NCBI GenBank assembly: GCA_013180625.2
Contig: SNVD02013897.1
Location: 248,001 to 312,000, forward strand
Source: Boswellia sacra
Taxonomy: Eukaryota; Streptophyta; Magnoliopsida; Sapindales; Burseraceae
Direction: 5' to 3'
Length of the DNA stretch: 64,000 nt
Every line of letters begins with the position of its first letter. Positions within the stretch are counted from its first letter, which is position 1. Of this stretch, positions 23,281 through 36,261 are shown piece after piece. The position numbers and the translations under genes were made by a program. Under the pieces are notes generated by a model. That model made no database searches, was not told the origin of the DNA, and saw nothing but the letters and a program-made list of their open reading frames with translations.

Positions 23281-24280
23281 ATGGTTATTTCTTTGGTGAC
23301 TCTGCTCTTTTATGAATTCAAATCCTGTTTTCAGTGCTGTACATTTTCTAATGCAATTTACACTCAATCTCAACCACATATCCTTTTTAAAATTCAAAAT
23401 AATTCAAAATCAACAATATATTTCTAAATTCAATTGAAAACAAAAATACTGAATTTATAAGAGAAGACACCCTTAGACCCACTAATCTGTTCTTTCGGTC
23501 TTCACCAAACAACAAGTGTCGGCCTTTACTTGTATTTAAAGGTTCAAGCTTTCGATGGCAACACGAATTTGATAAGGATTGATCACTAATTAAAGGTTCT
23601 GTATGAGGATGAAACCAGAAATTGTTTTTGGGTAAGCTGAAAAGGCTTTCAAAAGTCTTCGATAAAACTTGGCAGTTAAAAAAAAAAAAAAAGAGATGCA
23701 TTTAATCGAAAGAGCATTGTATGTCTTAAGTTTTAATATATAAATTGAAAATTAAAAAAAAAACTTATAAAACTATAATATAGTAAAGTAAAAAAAATAA
23801 AAATATATAATATATAATATAAAAAGATAAAAGATTATCACAATTATTTTAATATACTTCAAAGAACAAAAATGATCCATTATTTGTAAAGAAAATTATC
23901 ATATGATATATAAAACACTAAGAGAAAGTCTAAAGTTTGCAAGATACATATATCAAAAGAAAAAATAAGAGAGAATCTAAAGTTTGTAAAATACATATAT
24001 GAAGAGCTTTGAGAGATAAAATAATACCAAGTTTTCATATATATTTTTTTTCATGAATTAAACATAAAACCAAAAACCAAGAAAAGAAAAAATAAAATTC
24101 CCAAAAACATTATTCAAGGACTTCTTAGTTGTGAAAGTTGCATTACACTTTGAGTAGGCGATGGTGATGTGCACTGGGGTAAATAACAGTAAAATATTAT
24201 TTGATAGTTTTTGAAATACTCAAACATTTTATTATTATTCATCAAACCCGGGGGGTTAGATAATTCAATAATATATTATT
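23281..24280. other. AT-rich spacer, no gene seen
   Basis: Contains poly-A/T runs (for example near 23675-23690) and a short imperfect repeat around 23900-24010 (AGAGAAAGTCTAAAGTTTGCAA and a similar second unit). I could not connect any reading frame here with a known protein. Confidence 0.5.
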
Positions 24281-24758
24281 CAGGACAGAGCCAATTAAGG
24301 TTTGAGAAGGACAATTATCTCCACTGGACCTTTTAAAATTTTTAAATTATATATATAATTTTTACAAAATAATCATATTGTTCCTTCTATTTATAAAAAG
24401 GCTTAAACCTAAAGAAAAATGAATATAATTGGTTTGACTTGAATTGCATTTGATCTAAGCCCGAAAAATATTATTAAAAAAAGACTTTCCAAACCAAATT
24501 AAATTGTCTCTTTTGTAGTTCATGAAAATCATATTATTTATAGGATATTTTTTAGTGAATGCTAGTTGCTGAAATCTATCAGAAATAAATATAAGATTTA
24601 TCAATATTTAATAAATTTAAGTTAAAATTGAGAATAAAATTAACAAGTTTATATTCTTTTTGTAAAAGATTTATGTTATATATTATTTATAAAAAAAATT
24701 TTATATGTATTACACTTTAAAATTGACCCCTTTGATGGAATTTTTAGCTCCGTCGCTG
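24281..24758. mobile_element. Candidate small hAT-like element with CAGG...GCTG ends
   Basis: The left end CAGGACAGAGCCA is matched by an inverted right end TAGCTCCGTCGCTG, giving about 11 of 14 paired positions. The 8-bp flanks (ATATTATT and CCATTAGT) agree at only 5 positions, so any target duplication has decayed. The interior is AT-rich with no coding sequence. A related left end (GGGCGGAGCCAATGG) occurs at about 27269 without a visible partner. Confidence 0.45.
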
Positions 24759-24861
24759 CCATTAGTTGTTAATCAAAGTTAGATTGTAAAATTATTGGAT
24801 TTCTCCTATTTAACTAAACTTTAGTAATAGCTAATGTAAAATTATTTTTTTATATCATGAC

Positions 24862-25372
24862 TAGGGGTGGGATTCGTGTCGTGTCGTGTCGATTCATTTA
24901 ATTATTCGTGTCAAAACATAAAACTCAAACCCACCCGATTATTAAACGTGTTACCCACATGTCGTAATCATGTCATATTTAATTCGCATAATTTACTTAA
25001 TTGTTTAACTTAGTTATACATAATATATTATATGCTTTATATTTAAATCAATTAAAATTATTTTTAAAATATAAACCATTGTTAGTATAAAATATTATTA
25101 AAATCATCATAATTTATTATTTTAAAAATTAATTTATTTTATAGTATAAAAATTTCAGTTTTATAATATATATATTGTAAGTAGGTAATAATTTATATCA
25201 TTGAATAAATTTACATATTAAGGATATACAATATATTTAACTATTCGTGTCATTAAACGAGTTGGCGTGTTGAATACCTTCAATACTAACCCAACCTATT
25301 TATTAATCATGTAACGTTTTCGTATCATGTTCGTATCGTATTCGCGGATCGTGTCAAAAATTCCCACCGCTA
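24862..25372. mobile_element. Non-autonomous hAT-like element (511 bp)
   Basis: Ends are TAGGGGTGGGATTCGTGTCG and, at the right, CGTGTCAAAAATTCCCACCGCTA, which pair as imperfect inverted repeats. Flanks ATCATGAC (24854-24861) and ACCATGAC (25373-25380) are an 8-bp duplication with one mismatch. The interior is AT-rich with CGTGTCG-type subterminal words and no transposase. A related copy lies at 35748-36261. It sits immediately beside the truncated end of PKS pseudogene C. Confidence 0.8.
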
Positions 25373-25415
25373 ACCATGACTCATTCAATTATTAATTTTT
25401 TTTCAATATTTGCGG

Positions 25416-25786
25416 CTGGGCCCCGAAAATCTTGACGTGCATTTAATGATGGAGCCTTGTGGGTAACCACATGTTGGATTCTGTCCGATACGTCCGCAGG
25501 CAAGTGCACGTGACGTTTGTTATCACCTGTAAATAGCAAGTAAAAAATTTTCGTGTTGGTCAACATCTAATTATGCCGTATTTGTTATTGGACGGTCTGG
25601 ATCATGCGTAATCACTGTGCGTTTGAACTTGCCTTTTAATTGAGTAATGTGGTCGCTTCCGGTGACTCGAAAGTAGAAGTTAGGATAATCAGCTTGGTGG
25701 AAAACCTTGAGCGAATTTGCTGTGCCGAGAGCCAGAACTGTGGCCAGCCCCCCTGCTCGACTGCTCTCTTCTACTAACATTTCCAT
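25416..25786 (-). pseudogene. Type III PKS pseudogene C (exon 1 and start of exon 2)
   Basis: Exon 1 is readable from ATG at 25784-25786 (MEMLVEESSRAGGLATVLAL then QADYPNFYFRVTGSDHITQL) and ends at KGKFKR; the donor after it is no longer a clear GTAAGT. An acceptor (TTTACAG) precedes a second-exon fragment at about 25530, which has lost a few codons (GDNKRHVHLPADV for the usual EKSMIRKRH) and continues to LNARQDF before stopping at about 25416. Everything from there to the active site and C-terminus is gone. It is the only broken copy that keeps exon 1 and a recognisable promoter. Confidence 0.88.
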
Positions 25787-25864
25787 CTTCTGCTACAAAA
25801 TGCGTTTCTTCTAGGAAAGAAAATTTCAACTGGTTGGCCGTGCAAATAATTTTCTTAAGTTCCT

Positions 25865-25871
25865 ATTTATA
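25865..25871 (-). promoter_or_regulatory. TATA box of PKS pseudogene C
   Basis: The minus strand reads CTATAAATAGG about 80 bp upstream of the ATG at 25786, close to the plant consensus. The upstream flank to about 26035 is shared with 23140-23280. Confidence 0.6.
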
Positions 25872-26035
25872 GAGGGAAAAAGTTGGGAAATTGTGAGCAC
25901 AATTATCCATCTTAAAGTCATATATGTTTTAAATTATGATATTAATTACTCTAAAACTATCACATTTTCTTTACGTTAATTGTTTAGAAAATTCAAGAAA
26001 TAGCTGAAGCAATTATTGCTTGGAATTTCTGCATA

Positions 26036-28070
26036 TAAATAAGTTAGATAGGTCAATTAGGAACCTTTTTTTTTTACTTGACACTTATTAGTACTTATTT
26101 TATATCACTTACTAATGTATTTGTTTGTAATTTTTTTAATATTTGCTAAATGTTTGAATTAACTTTAAAATGACAATTTATCCTCGTTATAAAATTAAAA
26201 TATATTTGCATTTAATATTTTATATACTTAAATTTGAATAGCTTACCAAATAAATCAAAATAGTAAGACTATTAAATATTAAACTTACCTATTAAAAATT
26301 ACATATGTTAATCAATGGTAAATGCATTTTAATTTATTAAATGCATATTCATATAAATAAACTATTTTTAAAAAATTTATATTATAAAATCTAAATAAAT
26401 TTAAGAAAATTACAAAATTTGGAACATCTGTCAAGTGCCATTACCGGCCACCGCATGCTGCTACTGCCATCATCCATCAATGTTGCGCATTTGGGACACC
26501 ACTGACACCAAAATACTCTACAAAACATTCTCCATTCAACTATACAATAAAAATAGGAGGAAGAGATTGATTTTCATTTATAGATGGCTGAGAACGATTC
26601 GTTGCCGTTGCCGTATCTTTAACGAGAGTTTGTTTTAGCCGTATCTTTAACGAGAGTTTGTTTTACCAAAATAATTTAATGGTCGTGTAGATTGGTGAGA
26701 GAGTACTGCTTTTAACATTGCACACTCACCGATATATTCCTTGAATTGTTGTTGAAGTTTGCTTGTGTCAGTGAAATCTGCCAATCGACCAAAAGAGAAG
26801 AGGTGAGCAGCTAGATTTAAGAACGAAATGAGATTTGTTTTGATGGTTACGAAAGGGTATTACTGACATTTTAACTTTTTAGATGTTTTAAAAGGAAAAA
26901 AATGAAAAATATTAGAGAGGATCCATTTAATGTTATACATTTATGCATGCATGAAGAATGGTTAGCGTTATGAATTATTTGATTAAAAATGAAAATTAGA
27001 AAAACAAAAAACTCTCTCAAATTTCGCCAACCCCGGTTCAAAAAGGAGTACAAAAAAATTAACACATTATGGGCACCGATAATTAAATTTCCCAATTTTG
27101 GGAAGGACAAACCTGAAGATATTAATTAACAGAACAGATTTGCGTTAAAAGGACCTTAATTCCTTTATTGATTGTAAGACTAGGATGTGTGTATAACATG
27201 GCAACTCATTAATATCAAATAAATAAAAAACAAACTATGTGTCGAGGACTATGTATCAAATAAACATGGGCGGAGCCAATGGATATATATGTATAGCCCC
27301 ACTACTTTTGATGATTTGATCTCAACAGCCCCCATTTTTTATATGGTAAGGATATATTTGTAATTTTATGATTTATATATATATTTTTAACCTAGATTAG
27401 GAAATAACTTTAATAGAGAAATTATGGAAAGAAAATTATTGTTTACATATTTGATTTCAACTTAAGGTCATTAACATCTTTATCTCTTATCAATAAGGCT
27501 TTCTAAAGATTGATATTAAAATTGTAAAACATATAACATAATTTGGATTATGTGTAAGGGCTAAAGTCATTGAGGAACGAGTAAAAGGGGATAATAATAA
27601 TTTTGACAGCAATTTTTATAGAAGAAAGGGGCTGCTATACATCTAGTAAAAGAAGAGAGCGGGTGGTGACAAACAAATATTTTGAATTTTAAGAGATAAT
27701 TGCTTTTAACTAAAAAAAAAAAAAAAGTAAGAATCGTAGGTGTATCATGTGTGAGATTTTAAGTCGTGGAGGGGAGTTGTATCAGGTAAAAAGTAAAAAA
27801 AAAATTATATGAGTTCTAGAGAACACATACCTTATTTATGGGTAATAATTACTCCCAAACTTTACTTATTCTTCATTCCAATTTTATCATTTTATTGGGG
27901 TTTGATGAGGTAACATGTGGGGGCTGAATAGTTTTACTTATATATGAATTATTAAAAAGTAAAAATACATTAGACACTAAGAATAATTGAAATTAATTCG
28001 CAGCATCTTAAATATAATATAATATATCTAAAAGAAGTAAAAAACCTCTATAACATTTAGAAGCATTAAT
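26036..28070. other. Spacer with duplicated blocks, no gene seen
   Basis: No gene is recognised. A 28-bp unit beginning GCCGTATCTTTAACGAGAG is repeated in tandem at about 26610-26666. The block 26985-27260 is similar to 36300-36780 (shared words include GGAGTA, AAAATTAACACAT and CCGATAA). A transposon-like left end GGGCGGAGCCAATGG lies at about 27269. TTAAT at 28066-28070 is the left target duplication of the next LTR. Confidence 0.55.
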
Positions 28071-31000
28071 TGTAATGCCCATTGGGCTTAAGTGAAGAAG
28101 AAGCCCAGCCCAGCCCAGAATTTTTTTACAAAACAAGAGAAGGGTGCAGAGAAGAGGGCAGAAACGGGAAAGATGGAGGAAGGGGTGTCATGAAACTGTT
28201 TATCGTCGCCTTTGACCAGCGATTTTGGTCGATTTTCGTGAGTCTTCGGCCCCACGATATGTCGTTTTGAAGCTTGTAATGTCCTCTTTCTCACCATGTA
28301 TGCCTTGTCCTTGGGTTCTTCACCGTTTTTGCGGATTGAAGCATGAAAACCGACGGATTCCTATGTATTTTTCGGCCAAAATCCAGTGAGCTACCGATAA
28401 ATCTATACATTAGATTAAAGCTTGTTCCATGCTCTTTCTAACCATACCATTTTTGTTACATGTTGATATACGAATTTTACAAATCGAAGAGAAATGAAAT
28501 TTGATCACTATTCATTCGTCAGCGACGACTTGCGGCGACACTTCTGGTGATATTTTCCGGTTATCCAACAATTCCTAGGATGTTACTCACCAAAAAATGA
28601 GCTTAAATATAGTGAGTGGATTATGTTTTGATAATTTCTTATAATATTTAAGTGTATCAAATTTATGATTTTTCATATAATTTAAGTTATTAGTTTAACT
28701 AATTGAGTTATATTAAATATTTTTAGAGCAGATAATGATGATTTATGTATTTTAAAAACAAGTGTGTGTAAAGTATTAAATCTTGAATAAGAGAGATGGT
28801 TATGGGTAGTGCTAGTAAATTAGTTTTGAATGTGTAGTAAGCGTTGTTTCGGTGAGTTTGAATATAAGAGAAAAATGAATTTAAAGTGAAAGTTGTAGAA
28901 TGAATGTATGTTATGTGTAGTTGGAAAGTAGAAAGTTTTTTTTTTTTTTATGATTAGAAAAGAGACATTTTTAATTAAATGAATTTGTATAGAAAATTGA
29001 AATATTTAGTTATTTTCTTTAAATAAATACATCTGTTGAAGAAATAGTGTTTTTGATTTATAAAATGATGAGTGATTTTATATTCAAAATAATAGCAAAT
29101 TATTTAAAGAAAGAAAGTTTTGGAAATTAGAATTTAATTCTGCAGGGGTGATGATGCCAAATTCAGAAACTGTCTAGCAACAGGGGTTGAAATGCAAATT
29201 TAGAAAATTGTTTCAGAAATGGAGGAAACGGAATGCAGAATTCTGAAATTTTCAGTTAAATCATGATTTTAAGATTTAGGAAATCTTTGAAATTCTGATT
29301 TGGAGTTTTGGGGAATTAATTAAGCTTTTAAGTAGAATATATGAAAGGCTGTTATAAAAGAATGTTAATGGGAAGTGTAAGATTTTGGGGTATGAGATTT
29401 TGAGACAAAAATAAGAATAAAATAAAAATAAAACTATGGTCTTTAGTAAGTTGAAAAAGTATTTTAATTATTGGTGATAATGACTTACAAATGTAATTTT
29501 TAAGAAAAGTTGGGGAAATCCTAAAGAGACTTAGAAGATTTATGTTCTAGCTTAATCAAGAAAAATATTCAGTGATGCATTCGGTATTTTATGAATATGT
29601 TTGCAAGAATGTTTTAGCAAAGTTAGAGGTATTCAGGTTAGTTCATACAAATTCTTGAATGTAAATTTAGCATTATTTATTATGTTATCTTCAATAAATC
29701 GAATATTTCAGAGTTAGTTTTAAAATAGTTCTCGACATTACTTTTAGTTTCAGAAGTTGTTTTAAGCAAAAATATAGCACTTTAAAAGAAAGATTCATAT
29801 TTTATATATGAATTATTTTCAATATTATTATAGATGCATATTTTACCATTTTATAGAAAGTGTAAAAGCAGCATAATTACGATCATTTTTTTATAGTAAT
29901 TTGATTTCGAGGATTTCTTAAAGTATTTGCAATTTCTCTTTTAAATATTTATCATAGATTTTCAAGGATTCAGATATTATCAGTTTTAGCTTACATAAGT
30001 TTTACAAATTTTGATAAAACTGCTTGAGAAGCAATGGTTTATTTTGAAAAAGAAATCTGTTTTAGCAAAAATAAAAAAGTTTATTTATATTATACTAAGC
30101 TAGTACCCAGCTCACTTAGACAGTGAGACAGCAGATTTCAAACAGAAAGTTGTCCAGATAGAGGCCTTTGGGGCCCGTTCAGACACATATAAAGGCTTTA
30201 GACCGTGTGATCTGGGCGCTTTAGCCCTTTGTGGGTAGCTCTACGCATGCGTATGACCAAATAACATGCTTGTGCGATGTCAGATCTCGCCAGGTATAGA
30301 TAGGTCTGCCTACGTGATGTAGATCTCACCAGCTATGAGGAAATTCAGATAGGTCTGCCTATGCGATGTTAGATCTCGCCAGGCAGGATCAGACAGTTTC
30401 AGGGTACTTGTTTGGTATAATGAAAAAAGTTTTAAATATGTTTATATGATTTAGTGTGAGAAAGAAGCATTATTTACAAAAGTTTCTTTTGAAAAAGGAT
30501 TTTTTAAGGAAATTATGTTTTGTATAGTAAATAACTGAAGCGATGATTTTAGCATATCATCATGAGCTTTATTTTATAAGATTGAGAAGATATGCATTCT
30601 TTTCACTGTTTTAAAGAGTATAGAATCAAACAATTGTATTTAAAGATTTTTAATCAAAGGTTATTTGTTTTGAAAATTTTATGAGAGATTTGATGACATT
30701 TTAACAAGTACGATAGATTTTTCTCAAGTATAAATATGAGATGATAGTTTCTAGTCAGAAATATATTATATGGTTTTATTATGAAGTAATCATAGTCATA
30801 CAATTTATGATTAGTTTAGAAAATAAAGTCAATAAGTGACTGAGTACACGATGAAATGAATGTTATTTAAAAGTTCTATATTATTTGAATTCTTTGGGCA
30901 TCTGCTTATACATTTTTTTTATATAGAAAAGAAAGAGATATAGTAATACATTTTGCACTGTATACGAGATTAAATAAGGGTTCAAAGTTAATATACGTAA

Positions 31001-31836
31001 GTGATTTGCTTATATAATTTAAGAATATTAAGTTTTTTTGGTAAGTAAGTTAAAGAATTATACAAAGTATTTTCTTTACAAAGGATTAATAAACTTTTAC
31101 AGTTGTTTTATAAGAATGAAGTTTAAAAGGAAGTTGGGCAGAAGTAGTCGTTTATACATTATTTTGAAAAGAAAAGTTTACTGGTTCTTTTTTAAAAGTG
31201 ATTTAACGTTGTATTTTATTTTAAGAAAATGAGATTTTAGAACATAAAGCTTTATTCAAGAAATGAGTTGTATGAAAGGAAGAAAGTAATATTTTATGTA
31301 ATAAAATTTGTCCACTCACTAAGCCTTTAGCTCACTCTTTTCCTATTCTTTTTCCTAACCAGGTGCTATAGGTTTGGTGCTAAGCTTTCTCTGATGCTAT
31401 GAAAGGCCACACGATGTATAATAATTTTTCATGCATCAAAAGCGTTTCATTTTTATGTATTTTGTATAAATTTTTAAATATTAAGTATGTTGAGTATGAA
31501 TCATTTATTTTTTAGTATGTTGTGGTTGATAAGGACGAAAGTCCCAAAAGAAGTTGGGATGAGAGATATTTTTAGAAGTGTATAAATACGTGTTTTTGCA
31601 GGGGGGTTTTGTTCAAATTATAGGGGAAACTCTGCCAGTTTTTCATTAAAAATTTTATGATATTTTTTTTAGTATTTTACATAAAAGACCTAAACCAGAA
31701 ATAATTATTTTTTTAAAATAGTTTTATGAGAGTGGCAGAGCAAAAAGTATAGGAAGATAATTTATTTGGAAGATCGTTCTCTTAGTGAACAGTTTCAAAC
31801 ACGATTTATCCATGTAGCTAAGGGTGGATCGTGTCA
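28071..31836 (+). mobile_element. Solo LTR, 3.8 kb, copy 2
   Basis: It starts TGTAATGCCCATTGGGCTT and ends GGATCGTGTCA. A perfect 5-bp duplication TTAAT flanks it (28066-28070 and 31837-31841). It is co-linear with 4346-8057 in the same orientation. No coding domains and no internal terminal repeats are seen, so this is best explained as a solo LTR left after recombination between the two LTRs of a large Ty3 element. The AGATCTCGCCAGG-type cassette recurs at about 30280-30390. It keeps about 60 bp near 31358-31420 that copy 1 lacks. Confidence 0.9.
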
Positions 31837-31841
31837 TTAAT

Positions 31842-32109
31842 AATTTAATTTTATACATATATGACGGAAGTTATATATTAATATCTTGATACATGCGTTT
31901 TATAAATTAATTTTTTTGAGTGAAGTTGAATTGCGATTGATAACTTTATAACATTTTAAAAGTTATCAATCATAAGATTAGATTATAATCAAATATTGAA
32001 AAACAACTAAACACAATTGTTTCGTATTTAACAAAAAGAGATAATAGATAAAATATTTTAAATATAAAAATGATTGATAATCATTAATTTATATTGTCTA
32101 ATATGGATA
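31842..32109. repeat. Host spacer with a unit repeated across the next LTR
   Basis: The stretch 32009-32109 (ACACAATTGTTTCGTATTTAAC ... TTGTCTAATATGGATA) recurs at 35537-35612 on the far side of the solo LTR. The copies differ by a small internal gap. This is too long to be a target duplication and points to an older tandem repeat into which the LTR element inserted. Confidence 0.7.
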
Positions 32110-35100
32110 TGTTGATGCTCGATTTTGGCTTAGGCCTTATGAGCCAACTCTGAATCTGAATTCTAAACCTATATAATCAATTCAAGTCTATGATCATGGC
32201 ATTTCAGTACAATTGGTAAAGTTAGTATAATCAGTACAAGGCCTTGAAAACTGACTCAGTAAAAGCCTATAATTAAAAGTCTAGCTAGTAAAAATCAGCA
32301 CTAGGCTTAATCAAAATAAAAAACTGTATCTAATCTCTATACTCAGATTAAGTGGACCAAAGCTACCAACGTGGCTTCTTGGTGGGCAATGATTTGGTTG
32401 ACACAAACAAGAAATACAAGGCCCACTTAGTAAAATGTCTTAAAGTCAAAGCCCACTTAGGGGTATCTTGGTAAATAATAATTGAGGTTAAGGGTGAGGG
32501 CAAGATGGTAAAAGTCTCTCAGAATTATTATTCTATTTTATTTTATTATTCATCTTCGATAAATACTTCTAGAACTTACCTTAGCCTTTATCCCATCTTA
32601 TTAAGATAAATAGAGATAATTATAACATGATCACTTAGTGTATTATCCATTACCCTAGTTGACATTAACTATAATTTTACACATTAGTTATATATAAAGC
32701 CTTCACAATTCCTCATAAGATTATCAAGAAATTCATGTTAAAAAGCCTTGCATCAAGCAATAGTTGTTCATCAATCATTCTCATTCTCATTATAAGTCCC
32801 AGACCATTCGTCAAACACTTTATTCAATCATTAGAGTTAGGCACAACCATGTTCACTTCTTTCATAAATGAAACATTGTTCAAATATACTGGTTCAACAT
32901 GATTTCATCTAACATAGTCCAAATACAGTCATTCATGTTCAAATCTGCACTAAAATCACCATTTCATTTGCTATCATCAGTTGTAGGAATTTTGTATTTC
33001 TATCCTTTGCATAACCAATTGCATCCTAACCATTTTATTCATACCATCAGGTACAAATTGTAGTCAAATGGTTGTTCTCAACTTTGGGATTAAACGAGCA
33101 ATCATATTTATTTCTTTGTCATCCAGAACCATCTTTAGATAGTCATATATAGTCCATTATTTTAGTAATTTGATTCCGTAGGCATTATCTCAGTCCAGTC
33201 AGTATTACCATCTCTCATATTTGTTATTTTCTCTCGCTGTCACAGCTCATACAAAAGCTTCATTCAGTTTTCTTATGTGAGTCGCCAACTTATACCGGTA
33301 ACACGACTCTTCCTAATCTATTGGCAATTTTGCGGTGACGTGGGCAACTCTCTGCAACTCAGACAGAAGTCTCTTAACAACTAAAGGCAACTAAGGGCAT
33401 TCTGGATTTTTCCTATAGAATAGATATTTTTGCAATTTAACTTTTCTTGTAAGGGTAAAATTGTTATGAACAGGGCTTTCATCTCGTCAAAGTGTTTGCG
33501 GTCACAACACTGTGTCAAAACCTCTTTTGAGACTTAAGGGAATACAAACAAGCCATAAGCATATTTGCAAAATGGAGTCGCCACCCAATTATTTAATTGG
33601 AAATGAATAGGGGCACTATCTCTCGCTTCGGGACCTAAACTACCCTCATCCTTTTAAAAATGGGTTTGGTAAGTTAGGTACGAGTCATTCGACCCGCCGA
33701 GATATAAATTTGGCCTCCACTAGGGAAATACCAAATAAGAATAGTTCGTATTATTACTTAGTCCATTTAGCATTGTTCGTTTTATGCACACATTTCATAT
33801 TTTATCTTCTTTAGTCATGTGAAGTGATTATTCAATCAAAGCAGTTGTATGTTCATACATAGAAAGAATGAGGAGAATAGAGTTACAATTCCTTTCAAAC
33901 ATGAGGGAAGGGGAAGAGGATTACATCCATTATTCTTCAATAATAAAATAAAGTAATTCTATTTACAACACTCCAAATATAACATTCACATAAATCAAGT
34001 ATTCAATAATAAAAATATACTCATGCAAATCATACATTAATAAGCAATCAATTCGAGATTCGATAAATAAGGAATTCCTCACTACCATATGTGAGTCTAT
34101 TCCATGTTTATCAAACATCTATACATGCGTATTCATACATATATCATTCTTTAGTGATAGTCTCTCACCATCAATATGAGTCCACCATCACTTCATGGCA
34201 TCATTTTAATTAAAGTGTATTCATGGTACATTCATACATTCATTAATCATGAATTCAATATAAAGCCATAATCTAATATCATGGCATTCTAGCCTAGATT
34301 TGATAATTCTATCATGGCATTTTAGCCTATTGCTATTCTAACATAATTCATATTAATTCATGGCAATTCTAACCTCATGATTGTTATCATGGCATATTCT
34401 ATCCTATTGCCATTCTAACATAATTCATATTAATTTATGGCAATTCTAGCCCAATCATATTTATCATGGCATATTCTAGCCTAAACATGGTATTTCTAGC
34501 CTAATTCAAGCAATCCACTTCGATCATAGCTATTCTAGCTCAAATAAGACAACTAAGGGCAAATTGATAATTCTCACCTATTCTATGCTATTTCCAAGCA
34601 TGCATCAAAGCAAATATAAGTTTTTCTAACATGATTCAAATCATCTGCTCCTAAGCATGATTCTAAGCATTAGCGAAGAAAATTAAATTTCTAAACATGT
34701 TTCTAGATAAAGGAGAGATAACGGATTTACCTCGACACGCTTATCTATCTCGCAAAATAAATAAGAGTTAGAAAAATTCATAATAATCCTAGCACGCTTC
34801 TAAGCATAAAAATAAATCATAAACATGCTTATTCTAAGTATAAATAAACTTAAACATGCTTAATTCTAAGCAAGAAAAATAAAGGAAAAAATATGAGGGA
34901 TAAGAAAAAAATGTTCTCAGAACATACTATTTCCAGGTTTAGAGCAATATAAAATGTCTGAAAAATATTGTACTAGAAAGGACTCATTGGAATTCTCACA
35001 AGTGTATCCTAAAGGAAGAAAGAGAGGATTTCTAGATTCCTAGAGAACTATGCCCAAGATGTGCTTATATAGGCTTTTCTTGGATTGAAAATGTGATAAA

Positions 35101-35519
35101 AAAATCAACGCCGAATTCGGATGAACAGTATTATGAATAGTACCTGATGAACAGTATCATATTTTATAATTTTGTAATGCAGTCTCTTCTGACCTTTGTT
35201 TATTCAATTACTCACAACTTTATGAGTCCAACTCTGATTTGTGATCTGTAAATTTTTACGAAAACTAGATATTCGTAGCTTCACAATGGTATATAGCTCA
35301 TCATCAGATTCTTTCTAGATTATTTTTTGTGATTTTTTGAAGCCAAATGTTAGTTTTCAAGACCTTTCACCAACTCTGTCTCACCTTTCCTTTCTTCACC
35401 TCCAATGGCATTTTGATCATTTTTTTGGCTCCATATCCATCTTCATTCCTTCATTGAGCCTTGAAAATTCAGTCTCTACAGTTGCCTTTTCTGTTTTGCT
35501 GAAAAGTCGAGATGCAACA
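32110..35519 (+). mobile_element. Solo LTR, 3.4 kb, different family
   Basis: Ends are TGTTGATGC and GATGCAACA, flanked by GGATA (32105-32109) and GGATG (35520-35524), a 5-bp duplication with one mismatch. No coding domain is visible. Within it, at about 33470-33720, runs a region with GGTCACAACACT, AAAATGGAGTCGCCACCCAA and ATTCGACCCGCCGA. From memory such wording belongs to the long LTRs of Tat/Ogre-like Ty3 elements. A stretch at 34250-34560 repeats CATGGCATTCTAGCC-like words many times. Orientation is inferred from those words; boundaries rest on the TSD and the TG...CA ends. Confidence 0.7.
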
Positions 35520-35747
35520 GGATGTATTAATAAATTTTACACACAGTTGTTTCATATTTAACAAAAAAAGATATGATTGATAATCATTACTTTATATTGT
35601 CTAATATGGATATATTTATAAATTTTATCGTTGACATTTTCAAATTTTCTTTTAATTCACCCAAAAATTATTGTCTACGTAGATTCATCAATTATTTTTA
35701 TAACTATTTTTGGGTCTAACCTCTTCAAAAAAAATTCTGGTTACACT

Positions 35748-36261
35748 TAGGGGTGGCAATTCTTGTCATTCGTGTCGACCCATTTAATTATTCTTGTCAA
35801 GACATGAAACACAGATCTGACACGGTTATTGAACATGTTACCCACGTGTTATAATCGTTTCAAATTTAATTTACATAATTTACTTAATTGTTTAACCTAG
35901 TTATACATAATATATTATATTCTATATTTTTATATCAATTAAAATTATTTTTAGAATATAAACCATTGTTCGTATAAAATATTGTTAAAATCATCATAAT
36001 TTATAATTTTGTAAATTAATTTACTTTATAATATAAAATTTTCAGTTTTATAATATATATATTGTAAGTAGGTAACAATTTATATCATTAAATAAGCTTA
36101 CATGTTAAGTATAGATAAAATATGTTTAACTATTCGTGTCATTAAACGGGTTAACGTGTTGAACACCTTCAACACGAATCCGACCTATTTATTAATCGTG
36201 TATCGTATTCGTGTCGTAATCATGTCATGCTCGCATGTCATGACCCAAATTGCCACCCTCA
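35748..36261. mobile_element. Non-autonomous hAT-like element, second copy
   Basis: The left end TAGGGGTGGCAATTCTTGTC and the interior match the element at 24862-25372 in the same order. The right end reads AATTGCCACCCTCA, the inverted counterpart with its last bases changed. The flanks GTTACACT and ATTACGCA agree at 5 of 8 positions, so the target duplication is weak. No transposase is present. Confidence 0.7.

Noticed and set aside
4346..31836. The two 3.7-kb LTR copies considered as the 5' and 3' LTRs of one giant element
   Set aside because: Each has its own, different 5-bp target duplication, and host genes lie between them.
34250..34560. Regularly recurring CATGGCATTCTAGCC-like words, considered as a CRISPR-like array
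   Set aside because: Spacing is irregular, units vary in length and sequence, and the stretch lies inside a plant LTR. A CRISPR array is not expected in a nuclear plant genome.
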